From Candidatus Falkowiibacteriota bacterium (GTDB lineage Bacteria; Patescibacteriota; Patescibacteriia; Patescibacteriales; UBA12075), in NCBI GenBank assembly GCA_030600505.1, contig JAUVLY010000021.1, forward strand, positions 1 to 10,119: 10,119 nucleotides of DNA. The letters are read 5' to 3'. Positions 1-7,335 of the stretch are shown piece by piece. Position 1 is the first letter of the stretch. Each line of letters starts with the position of its first letter. The notes beneath the pieces were generated by a model. The model saw only the letters and a list, made by a program, of their open reading frames with translations. It made no database searches and had not been told where the DNA came from. The translations under genes and the position numbers were made by a program.

Positions 1-368
1 ACGGCGGGGTTTTAAATCCCGACCCGGCTAATGTCGCCAGAAAGAAAGTTGGTCTTGATGGCCTGGTAATTAGTGTTACCTTAAAGATGGAATTCACGGA
101 AGAAAGCGCCAAAGGCCGCTTTAATACAGTTTTAAAATCTCTTTATCTTCTGTCTTTGAAATATAGGAATAGAATTATTGAGAGCAATTCTGATATTATA
201 ATAACTCCTTCCAATGGATTAAAAATCAATTTTCGTGATTGGCGGGAGACTTTTTTTGGATATTTTAGCAATAGTAAAATTGAAAGGCATTATCAAAAAG
301 GATTTGAAGAAGCGGAAAGAAAAATTATTAAAATAAAAGAACTAATGAATTATAAAAAAATATATTAA
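1..368 (+). CDS. Patatin-like phospholipase, C-terminal part (5' end outside window)
   Basis: The reading frame is open from base 3 to the TAA at 366-368, so the gene begins before the window; the ATG at 87 is internal. The first residues read GGVLNPDPANVARKK, and bases 1-2 (AC) fit the last two bases of an Asp codon. This matches the DGG motif carrying the catalytic Asp of patatin-family serine hydrolases (Ser-Asp dyad). It aligns with the complete patatin at 5687-6508: GGVLNPDPANVAR against GGLSNPLPDDVAR, then NSDIIITP against SGDIIIEP, then a Lys-rich C-terminal helix. About 121 residues are visible; the GxGxxG oxyanion loop and GxSxG nucleophile must lie upstream. The family hydrolyses acyl esters of membrane lipids; the substrate here is unknown. 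Its stop is 6 bases before the adaptor gene, suggesting co-transcription with the efflux genes. The family call rests on the short motif plus the paralogue alignment. Confidence 0.8.
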   Translation, partial: GGVLNPDPANVARKKVGLDGLVISVTLKMEFTEESAKGRFNTVLKSLYLLSLKYRNRIIESNSDIIITPSNGLKINFRDWRETFFGYFSNSKIERHYQKGFEEAERKIIKIKELMNYKKIY

Positions 369-374
369 ATATTT

Positions 375-2234
375 ATGGTAAGTTTAATTTCAAACAAAAT
401 TAGCAGGCGAACAATAATCGGTGTTTTGTTATTGCTTGGTTTGGCTATATCTGTTTATAGCTTATTGGCGGGCGGGAACGAATCTATGATCGATGCTGCG
501 GGTAAGGGAAAGCAGGTGGTATCTGTTGAAACTATCAAAGTAGCTCCTCAAAACATTAGCAGTAGCATTAGTTTGTCGGGCATAACCAAGCCCTTGAACG
601 AGGTTATGGTGAGTCCAAAAATGACCGGTAAAATTGTTAGTTTTTTTGCTAAAGAAGGTGAAAGTGTTAATGCCGGACAAGTCATTGCCCGGCTTGAGCA
701 AGATTCTATTCTTTTAACCTCATATAATAACGCAGAAGTTGGTTTGACAAATACGATCGCGGCTGTGAATCAGGATATTGGCAATGTTGAATTGGCAATA
801 ACTACAGCTGAAATGAATTTGACAAACACAAGAATTAACGCGGAAGAGAATGTAAGGAACGCTGAGTTGGCAGTGGATTCAGCCAAAGTCACGCTTGAAA
901 GCGCTGAAAAATTTTTGGATAATACTCAAAATTCCAGTGAGCAAGCTATTCAAAATGCTTATGACAACATTAAAATAACAATGCAGGGTAATTTATCAAT
1001 TATAAAAACCGCCTTAACCGCCATAGGTGATATAATCGGCGAAAATCCGGGTACAGCTAATGCCAATGATGATTATGAGGATGTTCTTGGCGTAAAAGAT
1101 ACGCAAAGTTTAAATAACACCAAGGGTTTATTCTCGCAGGCAAAAGCAAGCTATGAAGATGCCAAAAATAATTATTACAGTTTAAATGCCTTATCTTTAT
1201 ACAATGAAATAGATTCAACGGCAGGCGAAATGAGCATATCTTTAGATTTAATAAAGGACGCTCTGGATCAAACCCTGGTTTTGCTTGATAACACAGTTAC
1301 TAAAAGCGATTTTACTTCCAGTGATTTGTCAGCGTTAAAGATCTCCATTAATACAAATTTAACAAGTGTGAATACCGCAATCAGCAATCTTCAATCTAAT
1401 CAGCAGGCGATTACCAGTGCTAAGCTGTCAGATACAAGTAGCGACGACAATGCGATAACTGCCCATGGTTTGGCTGAGAAAAATTTAGAAAGGGCGGAGC
1501 AAGGATTAGTACTAGCTAAAACGCAGGCTAAAATTCAGATTGACGCGGTTGGAAAACAGCTTGAATCAACAAAAGCAAATTTGGAGAGCGCTAAAAAAAG
1601 AGCTAAATTGCAAATCAGTTCAGCCCAAGGCCAGGTTAATTCAGTCAGCGCCCAATTAGGAAACACCGCGATTGTTGCTCCGATTTCCGGCATTCTAAAC
1701 CAAACCCTGATTGAAACCGGAGAGATAGCGGTAGCCGGGAAGCCTATAGCCAGCATCGTTAACGTGGAAAGCATAAAAATTGAATTAGCTGTGACAGAAT
1801 TTGATATAGGGCAAATATTAGATGGCCAAGAAGCAAGCATTTCATTGTTTGCTTACCCCGATGAGAAATTTTTAGGCAATATTTATTATATTGGTTTAGT
1901 AGCTGATCAAATAAGCAAAAAGTTTCCTGTTAAAATCCAGATTTCCAATGAGTATAAAAAAATTAAAGCCGGTATGGTAGCGCAAGTTGAAATATTGTCC
2001 AAAGAACAGAAGGGTGTATTGGTAATTCCTAAGACAGCAATATTCACGAAAGAAAGCATTGAAAAAATTTATACAGTTGACGAAAATAAACGAATAAAAA
2101 TTACAACAGTTAATACTGAACCTGTTGATGAAGTGTTGGTATTAATTAAAGATGGGTTAACCGAAGGCGATATAGTGGTGGTTAATGGCAATTATGAATT
2201 AAAAGAAGGTGATGAGGTCAGTATAAGCAATTAA
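375..2234 (+). CDS. RND efflux periplasmic adaptor (HlyD/MFP family), long coiled-coil form
   Basis: This 619-residue protein is a membrane fusion protein that would link an inner-membrane transporter to the outside. It has a basic N-terminus and one membrane segment at residues 13-32. The first half of the biotinyl-lipoyl domain follows at about 78-112 (PKMTGKIVSFFAKEGESVNAG). Helical, Ala/Lys/Glu-rich coiled coil spans about 112-182 and 363-430. The second lipoyl half is at about 434-465 (VAPISGILNQTLIETGE), then a beta-barrel (about 470-545) and a membrane-proximal domain ending in GDIVVVNGNYELKEGDEV. Residues about 185-362 are an extra Asn/Ser/Asp-rich helical insert; typical adaptors such as AcrA have near 400 residues, so this one is long. 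The start is fixed because the previous gene's stop is in the same frame two codons upstream. No Shine-Dalgarno is visible. It sits 11 bases before the permease, its likely partner; no TolC-like gene is present. An ABC-type partner cannot be excluded. Confidence 0.9.
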   Translation: MVSLISNKISRRTIIGVLLLLGLAISVYSLLAGGNESMIDAAGKGKQVVSVETIKVAPQNISSSISLSGITKPLNEVMVSPKMTGKIVSFFAKEGESVNAGQVIARLEQDSILLTSYNNAEVGLTNTIAAVNQDIGNVELAITTAEMNLTNTRINAEENVRNAELAVDSAKVTLESAEKFLDNTQNSSEQAIQNAYDNIKITMQGNLSIIKTALTAIGDIIGENPGTANANDDYEDVLGVKDTQSLNNTKGLFSQAKASYEDAKNNYYSLNALSLYNEIDSTAGEMSISLDLIKDALDQTLVLLDNTVTKSDFTSSDLSALKISINTNLTSVNTAISNLQSNQQAITSAKLSDTSSDDNAITAHGLAEKNLERAEQGLVLAKTQAKIQIDAVGKQLESTKANLESAKKRAKLQISSAQGQVNSVSAQLGNTAIVAPISGILNQTLIETGEIAVAGKPIASIVNVESIKIELAVTEFDIGQILDGQEASISLFAYPDEKFLGNIYYIGLVADQISKKFPVKIQISNEYKKIKAGMVAQVEILSKEQKGVLVIPKTAIFTKESIEKIYTVDENKRIKITTVNTEPVDEVLVLIKDGLTEGDIVVVNGNYELKEGDEVSISN

Positions 2235-2245
2235 AACCGTTAAAT

Positions 2246-5200
2246 ATGAATTTACCAAAATTTTCAGTTGACAAGCCGGTAACCATAACTATGATGGTTT
2301 TGATCATAGTTATTTTTGGTTTGATATCGTTAACCCGCCTGGGCCTGGATATGCTTCCGGATATTGAATTTCCGGTGGTATCAGTGATCACGTCGTATAG
2401 CGGAGTAAGCAGCGAAGATATTGAAGATGTTTTAACTAAGCCGATTGAAGACGCGGTATCTATAGTTAAAGATGTAAAAAAAATTCAATCTGTTTCCCAG
2501 GAAGGAGCTTCAATTGTTATGATTGAATTTAATAGCGGCACTAAAATTGATTTTGCCGCCCAGGATATTAGGGACAAAATTGGTTTAATAGAAGATTATT
2601 TGCCGCCGGATGCCAATAAGCCCCTGGTGGTTAAAATGGATGTTAGCGCGATGCCTATACTTGCCTATGGTGTTACAAGCGACAGTCTTGATGCTTTAAA
2701 ATTAAAAAAAGTATTAGAAGATAATATTAAAGACAAAATAGAAAGATTGGACGGAGTTGCCGCTATGGAAATACGCGGGGGAGAGGAACGGGAGATTTTG
2801 ATTAAGTTAAATAAGCAATTATTGGATTCTTATGGTTTAAGCCAGCTACGGATCGCGCAGATTTTACGCGGAGAAAATATTAATTTATCAGGTGGATTTA
2901 TTGAACAGGGTTTGCTTGAATTGCCGGTTCGTACGGTTGGTGAATTTGAGAATTTAGAGGAGATTGAAAATACCGTGATTGCCGTTAGAAATGATACCCC
3001 TATTTATTTATATGACGTGGCAGAGGTGATTGACACGTATAAAGAGTCAAGAAATTATTCGCGAACTAATAAAAAAGATAGCGTTTTATTGCTAATAAGC
3101 AAGCAGTCAGGAACTAATACTTCCCAGGTTGCCAAAGCCATTAAAAATGAAATGTTTGGATTAAAGAAAAGTTTGCCTCAAAATATTGATTTTGAATTAG
3201 TGATGGACCAGAGCCACTTAATTAAAACTTCAACAGACTCCGTGACACAGAGCGCGGTGATTGGCGGGTTGTTAGCTATTTTAATGATTTTTTTATTTTT
3301 AAGGAATTGGCGGCCGACCTTAGCCATTGCCATGGTCATCCCGCTTTCTTTGATTGCTACTTTTATCCCGCTTTATATTTTTGGCTATACTTTAAATCTT
3401 ATGACCTTGGGCGGTTTAGCCTTGGGGATCGGCATGCTAGTGGATAACGCGGTGGTGGTAATTGAAAATATTTATCGGCATTTGGAAAAAATAGGCAAAA
3501 GACGGAAAGCCGCTATTATTGGCACTAACGAGATCGCGATGGCGATCACCGCGGCCACGTTAACGACTGTTGCCGTATTTTTGCCCATGTCGTTTGGTAC
3601 CGGGATTGCCGGGCAATTGTCCCGTGGGCTGTCATTAACAATAATTTTTTCGCTTTTCGCGTCATTGTTTGTTGCCTTAACGCTTGTCCCAATGATAGCT
3701 TCAAAAATTTTTAAAAAGCAAGAACAAGCAGATGGATATAAAAAAGCTTCCGGAGAACAATCTTTTATAAAAATACAAAATACGTATAAAAAGATCTTAA
3801 TTTGGTCGCTTAAACATCGTTTAATAACGCTTATGGCAACTGTCGGGTTGTTGGCCGCGACTTTTGCTTTAACCCCTTTTATTGGCTCGGAATTTATGCC
3901 GATTAGCGATCAAGGTATGATGTTATTGGGTGTCAAAATGCCAGTAGGCGCATCTTTGGAAGAAACCAATAGAATTGTGAGCCAAATAGAAAGCGATGTG
4001 ATTGATATTAATGGAGTGCTTGCGATCACCAGCTTTGTCGGCCTGGATGAAGCAAACAGGAGTGAGAGCGTTGCCTTGGGGCTTGGATCATCTAACGTTA
4101 ATGAGGCGCAAATCTTTATCAGGTTAAATGACAAAAAAGATAGAAAATATTCAGCCGAAGACATTCAGGAAATAATTAGGCAAAAACTTCCCAAAATAAA
4201 GGATATGGAAATTAATTTTATGGATATGGGTAAAGTTTTAATAAGCGGTTCAAGTTTTCCGGTGGAAATTAAGATTTTTGGCAAAGATCTGGATATTTTA
4301 AAACATGTGTCAGACGAAATCGCGCAAAAGATCAATGATATAGAAGGCGTGCGTGACGTGGATACTACTTTAAGCCAAGGCAAGCCAGAATTAGTCATTA
4401 CAATTGATCGGGAGAGAGCGTCTTATCTGGGGCTGACAGTCGGACAAATCGGTTCAACCATAAAAAATTCCATGCAGGGCGTGGTGGCCACTCAACTCAG
4501 GCAAGGCGGCGAAGAAACAGATATAAGGGTTCGTTATAATAAAACTGACAGGGATAGTCTCAAAAAGATAGAAAATTTAACTGTTGTTACTCCGGCTGGC
4601 AGCCAAATTCCATTAAAACAAGTGGCTAAATTTTCACAAGACAAAGGACCGATTAAAATTAACCGGGAGGATCAGCTAAGGGTCGTGGCGGTAACAGCCA
4701 ATATTCTTAATCGGGATGTTGGCAGTGTGGTCAAAGATATAAAAAACAGATTAAGCGGCTACAATTTTCCTTTAGGATATTTTATCGAATACGGCGGTTC
4801 GTATAAACAGATGCAAGATACTTTTGGCACCTTGAGTTGGGCCCTGGCTCTTGGCGTTTTGTTAGTCTACATGGTAATGGCTTCACAGTTTGAGTCTTTG
4901 ATCCACCCTTTTATTGTGATGTTTGAGATCCCTTTGGCTTTTATCGGAGTCGGACTGGCTTTGTTTATAACCGGCCAGACTTTGTCTTTGCCGTCTTTTA
5001 TGGGAATAATAATGCTAGCCGGCATTATGGTTAATAACGCGATTGTGTTGGTTGATTATGTCAATCAGCTAAGAAAAAAAGGCATGAGTGAATTTGAGGC
5101 TTTGGTAGAGGGCGGGGCAACTCGCTTGCGTCCAATACTTATTACTTCGATAACTACGATATTAGGCATGTTGCCAATGGCTCTGGCCAGACAAGAGGGT

Positions 5201-5368
5201 TCGGAGATGATGAAACCAATGGCAATCGCGGTAATCGGCGGACTTTTAGTATCCACCTTGTTAACATTAGTAGTAATCCCGGTTATTTATAGTTTGGTGG
5301 AGAAATTTTCAAAGCGAGTTTATGTAGAATTTGGGAAAGCAATAAACGGGCAAAAATTAAAAACATAA
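2246..5368 (+). CDS. RND-family efflux permease (AcrB/HAE1-like)
   Basis: At 1040 residues this matches the normal RND pump length and shows the duplicated layout: TM1 (about 13-32), a large extracytoplasmic porter domain, TM2-TM6 (from about 336), a cytoplasmic linker, TM7 (about 525), a second porter domain, and TM8-TM12 (from about 862). The TM4 motif GIGMLVDNAVVVIENIYRH carries Asp400, which corresponds to Asp407 of the AcrB proton relay; the next residue is Asn401 instead of a second Asp. In TM10 the motif GIMVNNAIVLVDYV has Asn930 where AcrB has Lys940. The TM11 signature TRLRPILITSITTILGMLP is intact. The pump would use the proton gradient to export amphipathic compounds such as drugs, lipids or detergents; the substrate cannot be read from sequence. 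The D-N pair also occurs in functional RND proteins, so I regard it as active. It is translated right after the adaptor. Bacillus SwrC/YerP shows such pumps can work without an outer membrane. Confidence 0.93.
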   Translation: MNLPKFSVDKPVTITMMVLIIVIFGLISLTRLGLDMLPDIEFPVVSVITSYSGVSSEDIEDVLTKPIEDAVSIVKDVKKIQSVSQEGASIVMIEFNSGTKIDFAAQDIRDKIGLIEDYLPPDANKPLVVKMDVSAMPILAYGVTSDSLDALKLKKVLEDNIKDKIERLDGVAAMEIRGGEEREILIKLNKQLLDSYGLSQLRIAQILRGENINLSGGFIEQGLLELPVRTVGEFENLEEIENTVIAVRNDTPIYLYDVAEVIDTYKESRNYSRTNKKDSVLLLISKQSGTNTSQVAKAIKNEMFGLKKSLPQNIDFELVMDQSHLIKTSTDSVTQSAVIGGLLAILMIFLFLRNWRPTLAIAMVIPLSLIATFIPLYIFGYTLNLMTLGGLALGIGMLVDNAVVVIENIYRHLEKIGKRRKAAIIGTNEIAMAITAATLTTVAVFLPMSFGTGIAGQLSRGLSLTIIFSLFASLFVALTLVPMIASKIFKKQEQADGYKKASGEQSFIKIQNTYKKILIWSLKHRLITLMATVGLLAATFALTPFIGSEFMPISDQGMMLLGVKMPVGASLEETNRIVSQIESDVIDINGVLAITSFVGLDEANRSESVALGLGSSNVNEAQIFIRLNDKKDRKYSAEDIQEIIRQKLPKIKDMEINFMDMGKVLISGSSFPVEIKIFGKDLDILKHVSDEIAQKINDIEGVRDVDTTLSQGKPELVITIDRERASYLGLTVGQIGSTIKNSMQGVVATQLRQGGEETDIRVRYNKTDRDSLKKIENLTVVTPAGSQIPLKQVAKFSQDKGPIKINREDQLRVVAVTANILNRDVGSVVKDIKNRLSGYNFPLGYFIEYGGSYKQMQDTFGTLSWALALGVLLVYMVMASQFESLIHPFIVMFEIPLAFIGVGLALFITGQTLSLPSFMGIIMLAGIMVNNAIVLVDYVNQLRKKGMSEFEALVEGGATRLRPILITSITTILGMLPMALARQEGSEMMKPMAIAVIGGLLVSTLLTLVVIPVIYSLVEKFSKRVYVEFGKAINGQKLKT

Positions 5369-5424
5369 ATTTATTCTTTATTTGTCATTTAGCTGGTTTT
5401 AATGTAAATTTATATATAGACCTC

Positions 5425-5649
5425 TTGCAAAATAAGTCTTTCAACTGCAATTCTCATATTTTGGCCTGTACTCGCTTGACGGGTGTAAATTTTTCTAAAA
5501 AATATGTTGAGAGAGTTATTTCATTAAAAGATGGGTTGATAGACGGGGAAGGAGAAAAGATTAGAAATTAATTTATTAGGCGACTGGTAATTTGACTTCA
5601 GTTTTAGATAGTACTGGTAAAATTATTAGTTCTGTTGTATTCTTAAAAT
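5425..5649 (+). pseudogene. Gap region with possible ABC ATPase remnants (MacB/LolD-like)
   Basis: The 318-base gap 5369-5686 has no intact gene, but two frames look like parts of an ABC ATPase. From 5425 to the TAA at 5569-5571 the translation ends in KKYVERVISLKDGLIDGEG, which resembles the C-terminal DRVIxLKDGxI segment of MacB/LolD-type ATPases. From 5580 to the TAG at 5647-5649 it reads ATGNLTSVLDSTGKIISS, resembling the PTGNLDSxTGxxI stretch after Walker B. In a real ATPase the second segment comes before the first, so the order is inverted. No ATG, Walker A or LSGGQ signature is visible. The resemblance rests on about 15 residues each and could be chance. The rest of the gap is AT-rich, with no convincing promoter or terminator. 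Confidence 0.3.
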
Positions 5650-5665
5650 AGTTTCGCACTGGTAA
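5583..5665 (+). repeat. Three direct copies of ACTGGTAA
   Basis: The octamer ACTGGTAA occurs at 5583-5590, 5613-5620 and 5658-5665, with 30- and 45-base spacing, just upstream of the second patatin. The first two copies are in the same frame and encode Thr-Gly-Asn and Thr-Gly-Lys in the possible ATPase remnant. The third is 45 bases on but lies after an in-frame stop. It could be a regulator-binding array, a decayed coding repeat, or chance. Confidence 0.35.
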
Positions 5666-5686
5666 GCAACACCCGTGCAATAAAAT

Positions 5687-6508
5687 ATGCAACGTAAAAA
5701 GAAACTTAAAATCGGATTGGCTTTGGGCAGCGGCGGCGCTAAAGGCTTAGCGCATATTGGAGTTATTAAAGTTTTGGAAAAAAATAATATCCCAATTGGT
5801 TTTATCGCCGGTTCAAGTATCGGTGCTTTGGTTGGGGCTTATTACGCGATCTATAAAGATGTAGGTAAGCTGGAAAAAGTAGCTTTAAGTACTAATTGGC
5901 GCACGGCTTTGTTGTTGCTTGACCCAAGCCTGAGTGGCGGATTTGTTAAAGGCACTAAAGTTGAAGGCTTGATAAAGGGCTGGTTTAACGGATATAGTTT
6001 TGATGACTTAAAGATCCCCTTAACCACTGTTGCCACTGATTTAATTTCCGGGCAAGAAGTGGATATGGCCGATGGAGACCTTACCAAGGCAGTAAGAGCT
6101 AGTATTTCAGTTCCATTTATTTTTAAGCCGATTAAGCACAATGGTTATTTATTGGCAGACGGCGGTTTGTCCAACCCGTTGCCGGATGATGTAGCCCGGC
6201 AAATGGGAGCAGATATAGTTATCGCGGTTAATTTGGATAATAAATTTTTTAACAATGATTTAGATGAAAACATTTTATCAATTCCAAAAACTGGGGTAAG
6301 GGCCTTAAATATAATTCGTTATCATTTCGCGCGAAATTGTTCAAGAAGCGGAGATATAATTATAGAACCAAAAGTAGAGGAGGTGGGTTTAGTTGGCTGG
6401 AATAAATTTTTTAATGGCCAGGAATCCAAGGAAATAATTAAGGCAGGAGAAGTAGCGGCCATAAAAGCTCTTCCTCAAATAAAGAATTTCATAGAAGAGG
6501 GGAGATAA
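5687..6508 (+). CDS. Patatin-like phospholipase (RssA-type), complete
   Basis: This 273-residue serine hydrolase has all patatin landmarks: the oxyanion-hole loop GSGGAKG (residues 14-20), the nucleophile elbow GSSIG (42-46) with Ser44, and the ADGGLSNPLP motif with catalytic Asp158. The segment VRASISVPFIFKPI before the Asp is also typical of bacterial patatins such as RssA/YchK. The family cleaves acyl chains from phospholipids or other lipids. There is no signal peptide, so it is probably cytoplasmic or peripherally membrane-bound unless exported by another route. The start is firm: an in-frame TAA lies two codons upstream at 5681-5683. No Shine-Dalgarno is seen. It is a paralogue of the cut gene at the left edge, and the pair brackets the efflux genes. 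Downstream, a palindromic terminator at 6537-6568 ends the unit. Its own promoter in the upstream gap is not clear. Confidence 0.95.
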   Translation: MQRKKKLKIGLALGSGGAKGLAHIGVIKVLEKNNIPIGFIAGSSIGALVGAYYAIYKDVGKLEKVALSTNWRTALLLLDPSLSGGFVKGTKVEGLIKGWFNGYSFDDLKIPLTTVATDLISGQEVDMADGDLTKAVRASISVPFIFKPIKHNGYLLADGGLSNPLPDDVARQMGADIVIAVNLDNKFFNNDLDENILSIPKTGVRALNIIRYHFARNCSRSGDIIIEPKVEEVGLVGWNKFFNGQESKEIIKAGEVAAIKALPQIKNFIEEGR

Positions 6509-6536
6509 TATTATAGTATAACTTTATAGATCAAAT

Positions 6537-6568
6537 AAAAATTACACCGGTTAACCGGTGTAGTTTTT
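6537..6568 (+). terminator. Intrinsic terminator after the patatin gene
   Basis: A perfect 20-base palindrome occupies 6543-6562 (arms TACACCGGTT and AACCGGTGTA). It is flanked by A-rich sequence before and a T-run after (6564-6568), and these also pair, lengthening the stem. Folded, the loop would be the central TTAA. The symmetry means it could also terminate minus-strand transcription. It begins about 30 bases after the patatin stop. An operator role is possible, but the T-run favours termination. Confidence 0.8.
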
Positions 6569-6599
6569 AATTGGTCCATAATGTGCTATAATATAAGTA
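6564..6599 (+). promoter_or_regulatory. Extended -10 promoter
   Basis: TGCTATAAT at 6584-6592 is an extended -10 with a consensus TATAAT hexamer (6587-6592). The -35 position (6564-6569, TTTTTA) is poor, as expected when TGn is present. Transcription would start near 6599. The core TATAATATAAGTA (6587-6599) recurs exactly at 9450-9462 before the aldolase gene. It would drive the leader frame and, if the terminator is read through, the secreted protein gene at 6678. Confidence 0.7.
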
Positions 6600-6612
6600 T
6601 AAAGAGATAAAT

Positions 6613-6636
6613 ATGCTAAGGACTAAAGCAATTTAA
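6613..6636 (+). CDS. Possible 7-codon leader peptide (MLRTKAI)
   Basis: ATG CTA AGG ACT AAA GCA ATT TAA lies about 14 bases after the predicted transcription start and ends 3 bases before a terminator hairpin. The placement matches a leader peptide in transcription attenuation. Upstream AAAGAG could be a weak ribosome binding site. The peptide is not enriched for one amino acid, so classic amino-acid attenuation is not indicated, and a frame this short can arise by chance. Confidence 0.25.
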   Translation: MLRTKAI

Positions 6637-6637
6637 A

Positions 6638-6664
6638 GAGAAAGCCGGGGCTTTCTTTTTTTTT
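6638..6664 (+). terminator. Intrinsic terminator between promoter and gene (attenuator-like)
   Basis: GAAAGC (6640-6645) pairs with GCTTTC (6650-6655) around a CGGG loop, and flanking purine/T bases extend the stem. Nine Ts follow (6656-6664). It lies downstream of the 6587 promoter and 13 bases before the ATG at 6678, so it would release a short RNA of about 65 bases unless read through. AAAGC at 6625-6629 could compete for the same GCTTT, a possible weak antiterminator. Confidence 0.75.
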
Positions 6665-6677
6665 GTTATTAAAAATT

Positions 6678-7304
6678 ATGAAAAATATGAAAAAATTGAT
6701 TTTAGTGCTTATAGTGGCAGTGGCAGCTACCGGAGTAATAGTGGTTTTTGCCAAACCCGGTGATAACCTTTGCCGCACTATTCAAAGCGACGGGCTCTCA
6801 CGCTGGGGTGAGGTGCTTAGTACCGGCATTGATTCCTGGGGCTACAACTACCAGGCACATGGCTTTAACGGCGCCTATTGCGACCACTACCAGAATTTCC
6901 GGCCGGGTTATTCAGGTAACGAAGATTGCCAGGCCGCGTATTCCGGCCTTAAATTGCAGATGAGGTGGAATAATGAGTTCTTAAGTAATAAAGATTGTTT
7001 AGGCGATGGGTTCCTGGATTTACCCACCAATTTTCCCAGCTATTTAAGCTCAGGCGCTGCTCTGTCTGCTACCTTGCGCGGCAGCTATCAGAGTGGTAAT
7101 CAGACCTGCGAATTGGATTATACTATCAAAATACTGGCTGATCCAAGAGCCGTCTACAATGATGGAATATTTTGGTACACCATAGACGGTAAGGAATTGG
7201 GCCCGATTTTTTGGGAAGATTTTGTGGTTACCCGTGAATTAGAAAAAAATTCTTGCAACGAGGTCAACGGCAGGGATCTCATTATCCGGGGTTGGCAGAA
7301 TTAA
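6678..7304 (+). CDS. Secreted or anchored six-cysteine protein, WGYNYQAHxFNG family, function unknown
   Basis: From the ATG at 6678 the protein has 208 residues. An upstream in-frame TTG at 6663 falls in the terminator T-run and is rejected; ATG 6687 is an alternative. Residues 7-25 form a hydrophobic segment after a basic start, with a possible signal peptidase site after VFA (25), so it is exported or N-terminally anchored. The body contains WGYNYQAHGFNGAYCDHY (54-71), LKLQMRWNNEFLSNKDCLGDG (91-111), LPTNFPSYLSSGA and GPIFWEDFVV. I recall this conserved pattern from proteins in uncultivated bacterial and archaeal genomes with no assigned function. Six cysteines (32, 68, 84, 107, 144, 193) could form three disulfides outside the cell. 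Acidic Gly-rich DCLGDGFLD may bind calcium. It has its own promoter and an attenuator-like leader, and ends before a terminator at 7336. Confidence 0.85.
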   Translation: MKNMKKLILVLIVAVAATGVIVVFAKPGDNLCRTIQSDGLSRWGEVLSTGIDSWGYNYQAHGFNGAYCDHYQNFRPGYSGNEDCQAAYSGLKLQMRWNNEFLSNKDCLGDGFLDLPTNFPSYLSSGAALSATLRGSYQSGNQTCELDYTIKILADPRAVYNDGIFWYTIDGKELGPIFWEDFVVTRELEKNSCNEVNGRDLIIRGWQN

Positions 7305-7335
7305 ATAATAGAGTATATATTAATTACCTTGGAAT

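Noticed and set aside
87..368. A 93-residue gene starting at ATG 87
   Set aside because: The frame is open to the window edge and the upstream residues carry the patatin DGG-region motif, so the ATG is internal.
462..5256. Several minus-strand frames of 60-101 codons inside the adaptor and permease genes
   Set aside because: They lie wholly opposite well-supported genes and show no domain motifs of their own.
5592..5623. Promoter TTGACT with TAAAAT before the second patatin
   Set aside because: The -35 is good, but the spacer is 20 bases and the -10 is imperfect, so support is too weak.
5416..5676. An insertion-sequence or MITE remnant between the permease and second patatin (ACGGGTGT at 5479 region and ACACCCGT near 5669)
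   Set aside because: Only 8 bases match as inverted repeat, with no target duplication or transposase trace.
5851..6141. A minus-strand 96-codon frame opposite the patatin
   Set aside because: It is antisense to the catalytic core of a clear patatin and has no recognisable features.
6543..6562. The 20-base palindrome as a dimeric regulator operator
   Set aside because: It directly follows a gene and is followed by a T-run, which fits a terminator better; a dual role is not excluded.
6748..6963. A 71-codon + strand frame within the six-cysteine protein gene
   Set aside because: Low-complexity Ala/Thr/Arg translation in another frame of a gene with a signal peptide and conserved motifs.
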